A stretch of DNA of 64,000 nt from NCBI RefSeq assembly GCF_023276355.1, contig NZ_JALLPL010000001.1, positions 2,232,001 through 2,296,000 on the forward strand, written 5' to 3'. Every line of letters starts with the position of its first letter. The stretch's first letter is position 1. Of the stretch, positions 8,117-15,499 are shown in pieces. The stretch comes from Haloplanus sp. XH21. GTDB lineage: Archaea > Halobacteriota > Halobacteria > Halobacteriales > Haloferacaceae. The notes under the pieces are model-generated. The model ran no database searches and had not been told where the DNA came from. It saw only the letters and a program-made list of their open reading frames with translations. The translations under genes and the position numbers were made by a program.

Positions 8117-9241
8117 TCAGCGAGCGAAGTCGTCGAGGCGGCGCTGGGTCTCCGGAAGCTCGGGGTCGGATCGCTCGTCCGCGTCGGTGCGGTCGCCCCC
8201 GAGCAGCCGCGGAAGCGCCGTGTGGGCGAACGTCAGACCGAGGGCGAGCAGTATCGGCGCGAAAAACAGACCGTAGAAGCCGAACACGACCGGGCCGAAG
8301 ATGTACGCGAGCATCAACAGGCCGACGTGGGTTCGATCGCCGCTGAGATAGGGTCTGAGAACCAGATCGGGGATCGTATCGACGATGACGATCGCCACGA
8401 ACAGGAAGGCCGCGACGTAGCCCAACAGCGAGGGGTCGGATTCGAGGATGGCGGGAGCAGCCATCGCGGCCGCGATGGGGACGTAGACGATCTTCATTCC
8501 GACGACCGGAATCAGGCTCGCGACGCCAGTGAGGACACCCGCCAGCGCGGGGTACGGCACGTGTGCGGCCCTCGGCACCAGAAGGTTGTAGCCGTTGAAC
8601 GCGCCGACGGCGATGAGCGAGATGGCGATCACGTTCAGCAGGTTCCCGAAGAGGATCGCCTCGAGTTCGGCGTCGGCGGCTTCGAGATACTCGCGCACGA
8701 TGGCGTCGTCGTCGAACCGGAGCAGCCACTCGTGGAACGTCGAGCCGTCGATCAGGAGGTAGTAGGTGACGACGACGACGATCAGCAGATTGAGGAAAAA
8801 GCCCGTGATGGCGCTGGTCAGGAGGGCCGCGTGTTCGAGCGCGAAGTCGATGAGCGCGTCGAACTGCCCGGCGCGATACGCCTCGGTGATCCCGGCGAAG
8901 GTGAGCGCGGGAAGGTCGTCGATACCCTGCAGCCACGGCACGTTCGTCGCGGCCACCTCGAGGACCGCATACGTCGATAGGAAGCGGCGGGTCTCGGTGA
9001 CGAGCAACACCAGCGTGTAACTGAGCAACAGGAGCAAGGGGAGCGCGAGGAGGGAGATAACCGTCACTGCCCGCACCCGGTCCGGGAGGTGGAGCCGACC
9101 GAGCGCCTTGTAGAACCGGCGTGTCGAGTAGTACAGGAACACGGCGACGGTGAGGGCGGCGATGAACTGGTATGCGATGAAGGCGGTGACCACGGCCACG
9201 GCGAGACCGAAGAGGGCGACGACTGCGCGGCGTTCGTCCAT
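8117..9241 (-). CDS. AI-2E family transporter (TqsA/PerM-like permease)
   Basis: A 374-aa multi-pass inner-membrane protein. About eight hydrophobic segments are visible: two N-terminal (residues 5-35, VVALFGLAVAVVTAFIAYQFI), one near 60-80, a soluble or amphipathic loop, then a dense C-terminal block from about 165 to 345. The conserved C-terminal motif PVVGMKIVYVPIAAAMAA and the segment VVFGFYGLFFAPILLALGLT are typical of the AI-2E/PerM family, whose members export small molecules or act as Na+/H+ antiporters. Actual quorum-signal transport is not implied. The last gene before the tRNA-His integration region. Confidence 0.88.
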   Translation of the reverse strand: MDERRAVVALFGLAVAVVTAFIAYQFIAALTVAVFLYYSTRRFYKALGRLHLPDRVRAVTVISLLALPLLLLLSYTLVLLVTETRRFLSTYAVLEVAATNVPWLQGIDDLPALTFAGITEAYRAGQFDALIDFALEHAALLTSAITGFFLNLLIVVVVTYYLLIDGSTFHEWLLRFDDDAIVREYLEAADAELEAILFGNLLNVIAISLIAVGAFNGYNLLVPRAAHVPYPALAGVLTGVASLIPVVGMKIVYVPIAAAMAAPAILESDPSLLGYVAAFLFVAIVIVDTIPDLVLRPYLSGDRTHVGLLMLAYIFGPVVFGFYGLFFAPILLALGLTFAHTALPRLLGGDRTDADERSDPELPETQRRLDDFAR

Positions 9242-9340
9242 TGCAATCAGCGTGTGGGCAGGCGAGCGTGAAAAATCGTGGTGTCACGGCACCCGATGGC
9301 GCCAGGAACATCGGTAGAGGAGGACGTTCGTCGTCGAAAA

Positions 9341-9362
9341 GTCCGGGTGCGAGAATCGAACC
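9341..9362 (-). repeat. tRNA-His 3'-end duplicate, outer attachment-site remnant
   Basis: Twenty-two bases identical to the 3' end of the tRNA-His gene (from the discriminator through part of the T arm), after which the sequence diverges. It is separated by 85 bp from a longer duplicate. Best read as the core of a former attachment site left by an earlier integration. Confidence 0.65.
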
Positions 9363-9447
9363 ACGGTCACGCCGCTCGCGTTCCTCGCTCCGTTCCCTGA
9401 TTTGATTCCCGGCTTCCGACTTTCTTCGTCACTACGTACCTCAGAAA

Positions 9448-9516
9448 GTCCGGGTGCGAGAATCGAACCCGCGTCTCAGCCTCCCCAAGGCTGAAGGATA
9501 GCCATTACCCCAACCC
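9448..9516 (-). pseudogene. tRNA-His duplicate with GGG anticodon and lost 5' acceptor strand
   Basis: A copy of the tRNA-His sequence with one substitution over 69 bases, at the middle base of the anticodon (9485), which turns GTG into GGG. Identity stops at the 5' acceptor strand: the bases that should pair with the 3' strand are mismatched, so the cloverleaf cannot close. I call it a pseudo-tRNA and distal attachment site, not a functional tRNA-Pro(GGG). A tRNA scan may nonetheless report it with a low score. Confidence 0.7.
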
Positions 9517-9739
9517 ACATTCTATCCCCGTCTCGCGGTTCTGATGGTTCCTACCTCAGAACAAATGAGACGATTGGCATAAAACACCCGCCTGTAAGAC
9601 CCAATAGGCAATACAGATTGAATGAGTCCTGATTGGTTGGGGAGGGTTACTATTTTTTCGCTGTCTCATAGGAGAAGTCGATCGCTCATTTTGGATCGAT
9701 GTTTTTCAAATATCGGTTATAAATGGTATTCGAAATCGC

Positions 9740-10078
9740 CAGATGAGAGTCGTATGTACGTACACATACGGGTTCAGAGGGAGGCGGTCAAGTTCGACGA
9801 GTCCCAGCCGAAATTTGTGGTGGCACCGACTCGGTCAGGCGTACATTGTATAACCGCACAATCGACGACTGTGAGGCGACGAAGTCGGGGTACATGAACA
9901 AGTGCCCGTCAACTATGTCTCCTCATGCGATTCGTCAGAGTTTGATTCCTACTATCGAAGTTCTGATGTGCCGAAGGTGGTCGTCTCTGATCGGATGAAC
10001 GTGATTGTGGAGGTGCTGGAGAGACACTACGACGGTCGGGCCGGGACAGAGAGACACCGTCGGGAGGGGAATACCTAA
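9740..10078 (+). pseudogene. Tyrosine integrase, frameshifted C-terminal remnant
   Basis: No single frame is open, but three frames in succession give the C-terminal catalytic domain of a haloarchaeal phage-type integrase. The first (from about 9754) reads YVHIRVQREAVKFDESQ then PKFVVAPTR. The second reads DDCEATKSGYMNKCPS then MSPHAIRQSL, containing the HxxR box. The third (from about 9962) reads SDVPKVVVSDRMNV then EVLERHYDGR with the nucleophile Tyr, ending in a stop at 10076-10078. N-terminal and core-binding domains are missing. Its place next to the tRNA duplicate supports its having catalysed the integration. Confidence 0.72.
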
Positions 10079-10161
10079 CATATATCTAATCTTCCCCGAT
10101 GTTCATTCTTTACTTCCAAGAAAGCGTTATACGAGTAGAGAGATAGGAATCAACCGAGAAG

Positions 10162-11049
10162 ATGGTACATCGGGTAGTCCACCAACACCATCCAGTGGAC
10201 ATCCACTATTCGCTCGAGGGCGTTGATCCTGATCCAACTACGTTTTCATCACGGCTTAATGATCCCGATGCAGATGTGAAAGTGATCGGCTATCCCCTTC
10301 CTAATGGGGAAATTTGGGTCCTGTACACGCCCGGAACTTTTGGGACCGTAGACGATCTCTCTGCTGAATTTGACTCAGAAAAATTGAGCGATGAGTTGGA
10401 CGAGATGGATCCTGCGAACAGAGTAATTGCAATTTGGTTGCTCAATTTCCTCGCCGAGATGCAGGAAGAAGAAAAAGAGTTAGGGGATAATCTTTCAATA
10501 TATAAACAATTAGAGATTGGAAAAATTCCAGATGCTATTGGTCAGGTAGACTGGGAAGGGTCGGTATCAGACGTTGCAGGCCGCCTCATGTCTAATCTGA
10601 TACTGCGTCATTCTCTCCCGAACGCGAACCATCGGACGGGCGTAACCATGGCACAGGCATACCTGGAAGCGGCGGGTGCTGACTTCAAGATGCCCGCTAC
10701 GATTACTGAGGAACACGACTGGCGCTCTTGGGTTCAGCCATACATTATAGAATCAAAGCGTCTGCTGACTGTCCGTAGGCATAACCTCTATTTCAAGACG
10801 CTCCAAGATTGGGGCTGCGAAATAGTGCGCAGAAAACACGCAATCGATATTCCCCTATCTGAGTATGAGCTGGATATGCATTATCACGAGGCCTGGGAAA
10901 AATATGCTATCATGCATGAACAACACTGTATCGGCTTCGTAGAAGATATTGCTGCGAGGGCAAACAGCCACAATCTGATAGAACGAGAGGCACTATCGAA
11001 GGAGGAATTCGTAGATTTTCTCCGGATGGAGAATCAGGAATCGCAGTAG
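10162..11049 (+). CDS. Fic/Doc-like protein with a variant active-site loop
   Basis: A 295-aa cytoplasmic protein. The segment at residues 150-158, HSLPNANHR, followed by TGVTMAQAYLEAAG, matches the Fic core pattern H-x-F-x-D/E-G-N-G/K-R in position of His, Asn and Arg, but the acidic Mg-binding residue is Asn (N154), Gly is Ala and Phe is Leu. Around it is the all-helical context expected of Fic domains (a long helix before and after). Canonical Fic proteins transfer AMP or another phosphate group to hydroxyls; the altered loop makes activity uncertain. The start ATG 10162 has a TATA-like CGTTATACG about 33 nt upstream (10125-10133). Its AT-rich codon use contrasts with the core genome, indicating acquisition with the integrated element. 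Confidence 0.6.
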   Translation: MVHRVVHQHHPVDIHYSLEGVDPDPTTFSSRLNDPDADVKVIGYPLPNGEIWVLYTPGTFGTVDDLSAEFDSEKLSDELDEMDPANRVIAIWLLNFLAEMQEEEKELGDNLSIYKQLEIGKIPDAIGQVDWEGSVSDVAGRLMSNLILRHSLPNANHRTGVTMAQAYLEAAGADFKMPATITEEHDWRSWVQPYIIESKRLLTVRRHNLYFKTLQDWGCEIVRRKHAIDIPLSEYELDMHYHEAWEKYAIMHEQHCIGFVEDIAARANSHNLIEREALSKEEFVDFLRMENQESQ

Positions 11050-11054
11050 GAGAT

Positions 11055-11159
11055 TTAATCCTGAAGATGCGCGTTCGAACGCGCAATTTCTCGTAGCCGC
11101 TCATTCTCCGGGATGTTGTACCGTTCGTTCACACCGTGAACGGCTTCGCTGAGCGTCAT
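11055..11159 (-). CDS. Possible 34-aa protein convergent with the Fic-like gene
   Basis: An open frame from ATG 11159 to TAA 11055 reads MTLSEAVHGVNERYNIPENE followed by RLREIARSNAHLQD. The composition looks protein-like, and it lies six bases from the 3' end of the Fic-like gene on the opposite strand. It could be an antitoxin-like helical peptide or a fragment of a longer lost gene; it is short enough to be chance. Confidence 0.3.
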   Translation of the reverse strand: MTLSEAVHGVNERYNIPENERLREIARSNAHLQD

Positions 11160-11315
11160 CGTAGTTCTGCATATGACCCACTAACAGATAAATCTTCCCA
11201 ACACCCATCTATGGGATGCGAATTTGGAAAAATTATAGTCCCCAAATTGGCGGCCCAACAGTTTATTACAGTCCCATCCATCGGTTTCTAACCAGATGTC
11301 AGTTAGGTGAAGGGG

Positions 11316-12059
11316 ATGGATGTGCTCATCGATACGAACGTATTTATCGAACGGGAAGGGGACTGGACGGTTCCCGAGCCACTGCAAGAACTGGAGAAAC
11401 TACTGAAGACGGAAGGACACACCATCCTGATACATCCTCACTCGAAACAGGAAATCCGCAACTACGAGAACGACGAGCGGCGTGAAACGGACGAATCGAA
11501 GATCGAAACTTACGCCGAATTAGGATTCCCCCCATATCCGAATCCATCATCGACAGCGTTCCGCAACCACGTCCCTGAAGCGGATAGCTTCAACGAGCAA
11601 GTAGACAACGCACTCCTCTATACGGTGTTCAAGGACCGCACCGATATTCTCATCACCGAAGATGGAGACATGCATCGGAAAGCCGACGAACTCGGGATCA
11701 AAGAGAGCGTATTGAGTATTGAGGAAGCCAGAGAGCAATTCAGAGAAGAACCAGCGGCCTACGAGGGTCCACCCTCGGTTCAGAAACAACAGGTAGCAGA
11801 TCTTGATGTCGACGACCCGATTTTCGATTCGCTGAAGGAGGATTACGCCTTCCGAAACTGGTTCGAGAGCATCCGCGTCGACGCCAGCGGCGTAGGCGAT
11901 TGCTTTCCCAAGATGATCGTGGTCGGAGTCCGCCAATTGGTTCTCGATGATGACGCCCCGGCTGTTCCCAACGACCCTTGCCGACGCTCTTTTCGAGTTC
12001 GATCACCTCCAAATCGAGTCCGAGAACATCTTCCAGTTCGGATGCATCCTCGTTCCTGA
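11316..12059 (+). CDS. PIN-domain protein, C-terminus replaced by unrelated sequence
   Basis: The N-terminal 145 residues form a PIN nuclease domain: MDVLIDTNVFIERE with the first Asp, an acidic residue in HSKQEIRN, and DRTDILITEDGDMHRKADEL with the C-terminal acidic cluster. Such domains cleave RNA with Mg2+, as VapC-type toxins do. After a linker, DPIFDSLKEDYAFRNWF resembles the start of a second domain found in long PIN-fusion proteins, but from about base 11865 the frame is antisense to a nuclease remnant and encodes Arg/Pro-rich nonsense. The gene therefore seems truncated by a deletion or recombination. ATG 11316 is preferred to GTG 11307. No antitoxin gene is adjacent. Confidence 0.6.
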   Translation: MDVLIDTNVFIEREGDWTVPEPLQELEKLLKTEGHTILIHPHSKQEIRNYENDERRETDESKIETYAELGFPPYPNPSSTAFRNHVPEADSFNEQVDNALLYTVFKDRTDILITEDGDMHRKADELGIKESVLSIEEAREQFREEPAAYEGPPSVQKQQVADLDVDDPIFDSLKEDYAFRNWFESIRVDASGVGDCFPKMIVVGVRQLVLDDDAPAVPNDPCRRSFRVRSPPNRVREHLPVRMHPRS

Positions 12060-12081
12060 TTTCGAGTGTTTCGGTACTACT
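11868..12081 (-). pseudogene. Remnant of a PD-(D/E)xK-type nuclease domain
   Basis: Two minus-strand frames in succession encode parts of one domain. The first reads TLEIRNEDASELEDVLGLD then LEVIELEKSVGKGR. After a frameshift and small deletion, the second reads GVIIENQLADSDHDHLGKAI then AYAAGVDADA. The pair recalls the N-terminal nuclease-like domain of DUF4268/NucS-type proteins, whose ENQ triad belongs to a PD-(D/E)xK fold. Both ends are missing; a stop lies just upstream. The assignment is from memory of the motif. Confidence 0.5.
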
Positions 12082-12184
12082 TTACCATCGTCTAACCGCG
12101 CCTTTGTGACTTTAGACATCGTGTCACTTCTCTTTCAGAACCAGTCAGAAACACACGACGTAGAGCGGATGAGAAGTGTGAGAG

Positions 12185-12257
12185 GTCCGGGTGCGAGAAT
12201 CGAACCCGCGTCTCAGCCTCCACAAGGCTGAAGGATAGCCATTACCCCAACCCGGAC
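12185..12257 (-). tRNA. tRNA-His (GTG)
   Basis: A 73-nt cloverleaf on the minus strand. The anticodon stem CAGCC/GGCTG encloses the loop TTGTGGA, giving anticodon GTG. The acceptor TCCGGGT pairs with ACCCGGA, and the extra 5' G pairs with C73, the G-1:C73 pair that identifies tRNA-His. T arm GCGGG-TTCGATT-CTCGC. It is the intact copy of three and the target of the integrative element to its left. Confidence 0.93.
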
Positions 12258-12373
12258 ACGACTTACGCTACTTGGCTGTCGGTCAAGTAGGTTACGACTC
12301 ACGCCGAGAATGAGTGACGGACACACGGTCGGAGCCGAGACGTTTTAGTTCGGTACCCGTCTACACCACACCA

Positions 12374-12829
12374 GTGGCCATCACCGACAAAATCTATCTG
12401 AAAAACCACCGCCAGATCGTCTCCCAACTGGACACATCCATCCCGAAGGGCGCGTTCAAGGGCGCAACGATGGAGGTGCTCTACAGCGGCGACGGCCTCG
12501 CCAAACTCGACGACGCCACCCGTGACCGCCTGCTGGATTTCGCCGGTGACTTCCTCGATTGTGAGGATCCGGACGACCTCTACACCGGCTATCCGGAGCG
12601 CCAGTTCATCCAGTACCTGCTCGAACTCCGCGCACAGGGACTCGGCCCCGACGCCATCGTCGACGTGATGTCCGACGAGTACATGCTGTACGCCTACCCC
12701 GGCGACATCCTCTCGTTTCTGGACCAAGCGGTGCGGCGGTTGGAAGCGGTCGGATCGCTGGCGGCCGTCGAAGGCGACGACGAGATGGAAAAGCGCGTCC
12801 GCGAGGCCCGTCGGACCCTGTCAGCCTAG
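12374..12829 (+). CDS. Conserved haloarchaeal protein, function unknown
   Basis: A 151-aa soluble protein starting with V(M)AITDKIYLKNHRQIVSQL and containing SIPKGAFKGATMEVLYSG and YPERQFIQYLLELRAQGLG, blocks that look strongly conserved but that I cannot assign to a characterised family. The GTG start at 12374 is supported by the TATA-like GTTTTAG at 12342-12348, about 29 nt upstream, giving a leaderless mRNA. The upstream ATG at 12314 would place the promoter inside the gene. The 3' end overlaps the convergent ribbon-helix-helix gene by 9 bp. Confidence 0.7.
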   Translation: MAITDKIYLKNHRQIVSQLDTSIPKGAFKGATMEVLYSGDGLAKLDDATRDRLLDFAGDFLDCEDPDDLYTGYPERQFIQYLLELRAQGLGPDAIVDVMSDEYMLYAYPGDILSFLDQAVRRLEAVGSLAAVEGDDEMEKRVREARRTLSA

Positions 12830-13222
12830 TCGATAGGACTGCTCGTCCTGATCGCCGTCGAGGTCTTCGAGATGGATGACGTCCTCGTCGCCCTCCTCTA
12901 CTTGCTCGCGCAGGTGGTTCATGTAGCGTTTGTGCTCGTCGAGTTGTTCCCGGAGATGCTCAGCTTCGAGTTCGAGGCGTTCGTGCTCGCGGACGAAGCT
13001 TTTCGGCACCTCGACGGTGGGCGGGAAGCCGGCGTCGTCGACCGCGGAGCCGAGTTCGTGTTCGGGGACGACCTGAACCTGGCCGTCGTGGGCGACGAGC
13101 ATGTCGACGTAATCGCGGAACATCGCCGAGAGCGACAGATCCCGCTCCTCGGCGATTTCGCGCAGGGTCTCGAACGCGTCCTCGTTGACGCGAAACGAGA
13201 TGGTTTTGTTTTTGTTACCCAT
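12821..13222 (-). CDS. Ribbon-helix-helix protein with coiled-coil tail
   Basis: A 133-aa protein. The N-terminus MGNKNKTISFRVNEDAFETL followed by REIAEERDLSLSAMFRDYV is a ribbon-helix-helix DNA-binding fold (strand NKTISFRV, two helices). Residues about 75-120 (FVREHERLELEAEHLREQLDEHKRYMNHLREQ, split here only for description) form a coiled coil likely to mediate oligomerisation. The start at 13222 puts the beta strand at residues 5-12; an in-frame ATG at 13246 would add eight residues. It lies 57 bp downstream of rpap3 on the same strand and may be co-transcribed with the RPA genes; the target is unknown. Confidence 0.72.
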   Translation of the reverse strand: MGNKNKTISFRVNEDAFETLREIAEERDLSLSAMFRDYVDMLVAHDGQVQVVPEHELGSAVDDAGFPPTVEVPKSFVREHERLELEAEHLREQLDEHKRYMNHLREQVEEGDEDVIHLEDLDGDQDEQSYRLG

Positions 13223-13279
13223 GCTCACGTCGAGTTCGTCGCCCAACTCACTTAACGGTTTGTCAGGGGACGGAGCCGA

Positions 13280-13900
13280 CTAGGGATCCGGACGAGCGCC
13301 GTCGTCGGCATCGGCGTCGGCGCCGAGTTCGTCCGTCTCGTCGAGGCCTTCGAGCGCGGAGAGCGCCATCTGGCGGTAGTCGTCCACCGAGAGGTCGTAC
13401 TCCTCGCGGGCCATGCGGGCGTACTCGTTGCTCTCGTCCTCGAAGGCGTCGATGCGTTCGAGCGTCCGCGTCGCCGTCTCGACCACCCAGCGGTCGCGGG
13501 TGGTGGCGTCGACCGGCGTGATCGATTCGGGGCGCACCGAGACGTTGACGCTCCCGTCGTCGGTCTCGTAGGTGCGTGGTTTGCCGACGACCGAGACGTA
13601 CGCCGGCGGTTCGAGGTCGCGCAGCGTCGACGCGGCGTCGGGCTGATACTGCCCGGCGTAGACGAAGAAGGTCCCCGTCGGGTCGACGATGCGGCCCCGC
13701 CAGTACTCGTCGTCCTCGCCCACGTCCTCTTTCTCCGTCAGCGTGCCGACGAGGAACACGCGGTTGGCGCGTTCGCCCGTCGGCAAGAGGAGGTAGACGG
13801 GGGCGCGTTCGTCGTCGGACTCCTTGAACGTGTGACTGGCGTCGTTGAACTCGCGGGCGAAGACGCGACGAGCGACTTCGCGGGTAGGTGCTTGGCTCAT
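13280..13900 (-). CDS. rpap3: RPA-associated protein
   Basis: A 206-aa single-stranded-DNA-binding accessory protein (COG3390 type). It has an OB fold in residues 25-130 (VYLLLPTGERANRVFLVGTL, GRIVDPTGTFFVYAGQYQP, AYVSVVGKPRTYETDDGS) and an acidic C-terminal tail. In Haloferax the equivalent gene is cotranscribed with rpa3 and its product associates specifically with RPA3; that is established knowledge transferred by homology and gene order. ATG 13900 follows the rpa3 stop with one base between, so the two are an operon; the ATG 39 bases further up would lie inside rpa3. Confidence 0.85.
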   Translation of the reverse strand: MSQAPTREVARRVFAREFNDASHTFKESDDERAPVYLLLPTGERANRVFLVGTLTEKEDVGEDDEYWRGRIVDPTGTFFVYAGQYQPDAASTLRDLEPPAYVSVVGKPRTYETDDGSVNVSVRPESITPVDATTRDRWVVETATRTLERIDAFEDESNEYARMAREEYDLSVDDYRQMALSALEGLDETDELGADADADDGARPDP

Positions 13901-13901
13901 G

Positions 13902-14831
13902 TTAGATCGACCTCGCTTCGATGAGGGCGGCTTCGGCATCGACCGGCCCGGTCAGTTGTTCGAACTCGTCGACCAGCACGTACCGGCCGAACTGCGGCCC
14001 ACTCACCCGGTAGTACCGGCCGAGCGTGGTGCCGCGCATCTCGTCGGCGACGACGGTCGTATCCAGCGCGTCCATCGCCATGTCCTTCGCTTCCTCGAGG
14101 GACATACCGGTGAGTTCCTCGGTGCTTTCGCGGTCGAAGATGACCTCGTGGACCGCGGCGCCGTCGTCGAGGACGCCCTTGATCCGCAGGTCGAACTCGC
14201 CCTCGACATCGCCGTGCTCGGAACATCGTCCGTTCTGGAGGACGCGCGTGCAGTCCTCCTCGGGACACCGCTTGATGAGGCCGCTCCCGCTCTGGATGTC
14301 CACCAGCGCACCCTCGACGGTTTCGGCGTCGTCCCCGACTTCGATCTCCTCGTCGACCTCGGTGATCGTCGTCGTGCGGTTGAGCTTCACCGAGAAGTTG
14401 CCCTGGTACTCGTCGGTCACCAGGTTCTCAAGGCGATAGACCGCTCCCTCCTCCAGTTCGGGGAGGTCAGAGGATTCGAACGCGACGAACTTGGTGGTGC
14501 CCGTCTCGTCGCCCAACAGGCCGACCTGGGCGACGGAGTCGCTCCGAGCCTCCCAGAGTTCGACGACCTTGGCGGTCACGTCCAGCCACTGTTCGTCCTC
14601 CTCGATCTCGGCGAGACCGACCGAGGCGTTACCGCCCTGGCCGAGCGACTCGCGTTCGAGGCCCGCCTCGTCGAGATAGCTGTTCACGACGCTGCGGCGC
14701 GCCTCGTCGACGGGTACCTGGTACTCGTTGACGAGGTTGTCGAGTCGCTCCTCGACCTCGTCGGTAGTCAGGTCGAGGTGGTCCGAGAACTGGTCTACGA
14801 TGTCCTCCGCGTGGGTATGCAAATCGGTCAT
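13902..14831 (-). CDS. rpa3: Replication protein A (single-stranded DNA-binding, RPA3 type)
   Basis: A 309-aa ssDNA-binding protein for replication, repair and recombination. N-terminal helical region (MTDLHTHAEDIVDQFSDHLD), OB fold about residues 65-160 (WLDVTAKVVELWEARSDSV, GLLGDETGTTKFVAF), then a zinc-finger-like CPEEDC with CSEH (about 205-220) characteristic of RPA3/RPA large subunit types. Length and single OB core agree with Haloferax RPA3 (about 311 aa). ATG 14831 was chosen from an in-frame upstream extension that lacks protein-like composition. A TATA box at 14891-14900 would give a leader of about 35 nt. It heads the rpa3-rpap3 operon. Confidence 0.88.
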   Translation of the reverse strand: MTDLHTHAEDIVDQFSDHLDLTTDEVEERLDNLVNEYQVPVDEARRSVVNSYLDEAGLERESLGQGGNASVGLAEIEEDEQWLDVTAKVVELWEARSDSVAQVGLLGDETGTTKFVAFESSDLPELEEGAVYRLENLVTDEYQGNFSVKLNRTTTITEVDEEIEVGDDAETVEGALVDIQSGSGLIKRCPEEDCTRVLQNGRCSEHGDVEGEFDLRIKGVLDDGAAVHEVIFDRESTEELTGMSLEEAKDMAMDALDTTVVADEMRGTTLGRYYRVSGPQFGRYVLVDEFEQLTGPVDAEAALIEARSI

Positions 14832-14890
14832 GGTTTCACTCGCCTCCGGTTTGTTCTCGTGGGGAGGCACACGTCGGTTGGTGCGCAATG

Positions 14891-14900
14891 ATATAAAAAC
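14891..14900 (-). promoter_or_regulatory. TATA box of the rpa3 operon
   Basis: On the minus strand GTTTTTATAT, about 60 nt before the rpa3 ATG and in an otherwise GC-rich spacer. A start site about 25 nt downstream would give a short leader. Confidence 0.5.
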
Positions 14901-15021
14901 TTCCGCGACCGGAGCGGAAGTGAAATCGGCCGACTGCGGTCGCCATCCGCATTCGGCAGCGGACCTCACCTCCGTTCGGCGAGGCCGACGAATCTTTGAT
15001 TCTCCGGCCGCAAGGACGCGT

Positions 15022-15294
15022 ATGGACGACCGGCTGCAGCAGTTCGTACGGACGACCTTCCGGTCGGCCGGCCGGCGCTACGCCGAGGCACGAGCGGCCT
15101 ACCAGGAGGGCCGGGAGACGGGCGACATCCCCCGCGACGACGAGGGGCGCGTCCGCATCGTCTGTCGGCGCGAGGCCGAGCGTCGCGCCGTCGCCCTCGA
15201 CAGCGAGAATCGACCCGCGTGTTACGAGGCCGGTCACCCCGACTGCGAGGGCTGTCTCGAGGATGTCCGCGAGGGCGTCGTCGAGACGTGGTAG
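15022..15294 (+). CDS. Small haloarchaeal protein with C-terminal cysteines
   Basis: A 90-aa basic-to-acidic protein beginning MDDRLQQFVRTTFRSAGRRY. Near the C-terminus is a cluster ACYEAGHPDCEGCLEDVREG, with Cys, His, Cys, Cys in a spacing that could bind zinc. An RIVCRREAERRAVAL segment precedes it. I recognise the look of a conserved halophile family but not a function. The gene is divergent from the rpa3 operon, and about 30 bp after its stop the composite palindromic element at 15325 begins. Confidence 0.65.
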   Translation: MDDRLQQFVRTTFRSAGRRYAEARAAYQEGRETGDIPRDDEGRVRIVCRREAERRAVALDSENRPACYEAGHPDCEGCLEDVREGVVETW

Positions 15295-15324
15295 ACGGCC
15301 CCGGTGCGCTTTTGCCGGAACGCC

Positions 15325-15491
15325 TCATCCGGTTTATTGTGAGTCAGAGGAAGTATCGGAAGTCATCAGGGATTCTCGCCGTGACGGGCCGGCGAGAATC
15401 TGGACAGTTACGATACTCCCTCTCAGTACCGGTGGGTCGCTGGATCGTCCCGGCGAACCACCGGTAAACAGTTACAATGATCCGTATCACA
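15325..15491. repeat. Composite palindromic element A (one element nested in another)
   Basis: About 167 bp. The outer element has termini CCGGTTTATTGTGAGTCA and, at the right, ACAGTTACAATGATCCGTAT (reverse complement ATACGGATCATTGTAACTGT), with inner stem ACCGGTGGGTCGC/GCGAACCACCGGT (about 15427-15465). A second module, AGAGGAAGTATCGGAAGTCA to GTTACGATACTCCCTCT with perfect inner stem GATTCTCGCCG, interrupts it at the AGTCA of the outer loop. TCA appears on both sides of the insertion. The right end lies 9 bp from the mannose-1-phosphate guanylyltransferase start, so the element replaces its usual promoter region. Confidence 0.8.
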
Positions 15492-15499
15492 GGACGGGT

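Larger units (their letters stand above)
9341..12257. mobile_element. Decayed integrative element at tRNA-His
   Basis: The intact tRNA-His lies at the right end on the minus strand, and duplicates of its 3' portion lie to the left at 9448-9516 (68 of 69 bases identical) and 9341-9362 (22 bases identical). Between them the DNA is less GC-rich and holds a frameshifted tyrosine integrase, a Fic-like gene, a PIN gene fused out of frame to antisense nuclease debris, and little else. This is the arrangement left by an element that integrated into the tRNA 3' end, and the third copy suggests a second, older event in tandem. No replication or conjugation genes remain. Confidence 0.75.

Noticed and set aside
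9448-9516. A functional tRNA-Pro (GGG)
   Set aside because: The 5' acceptor strand does not pair with the 3' strand; the sequence equals tRNA-His apart from one base, so it is an attachment-site duplicate.
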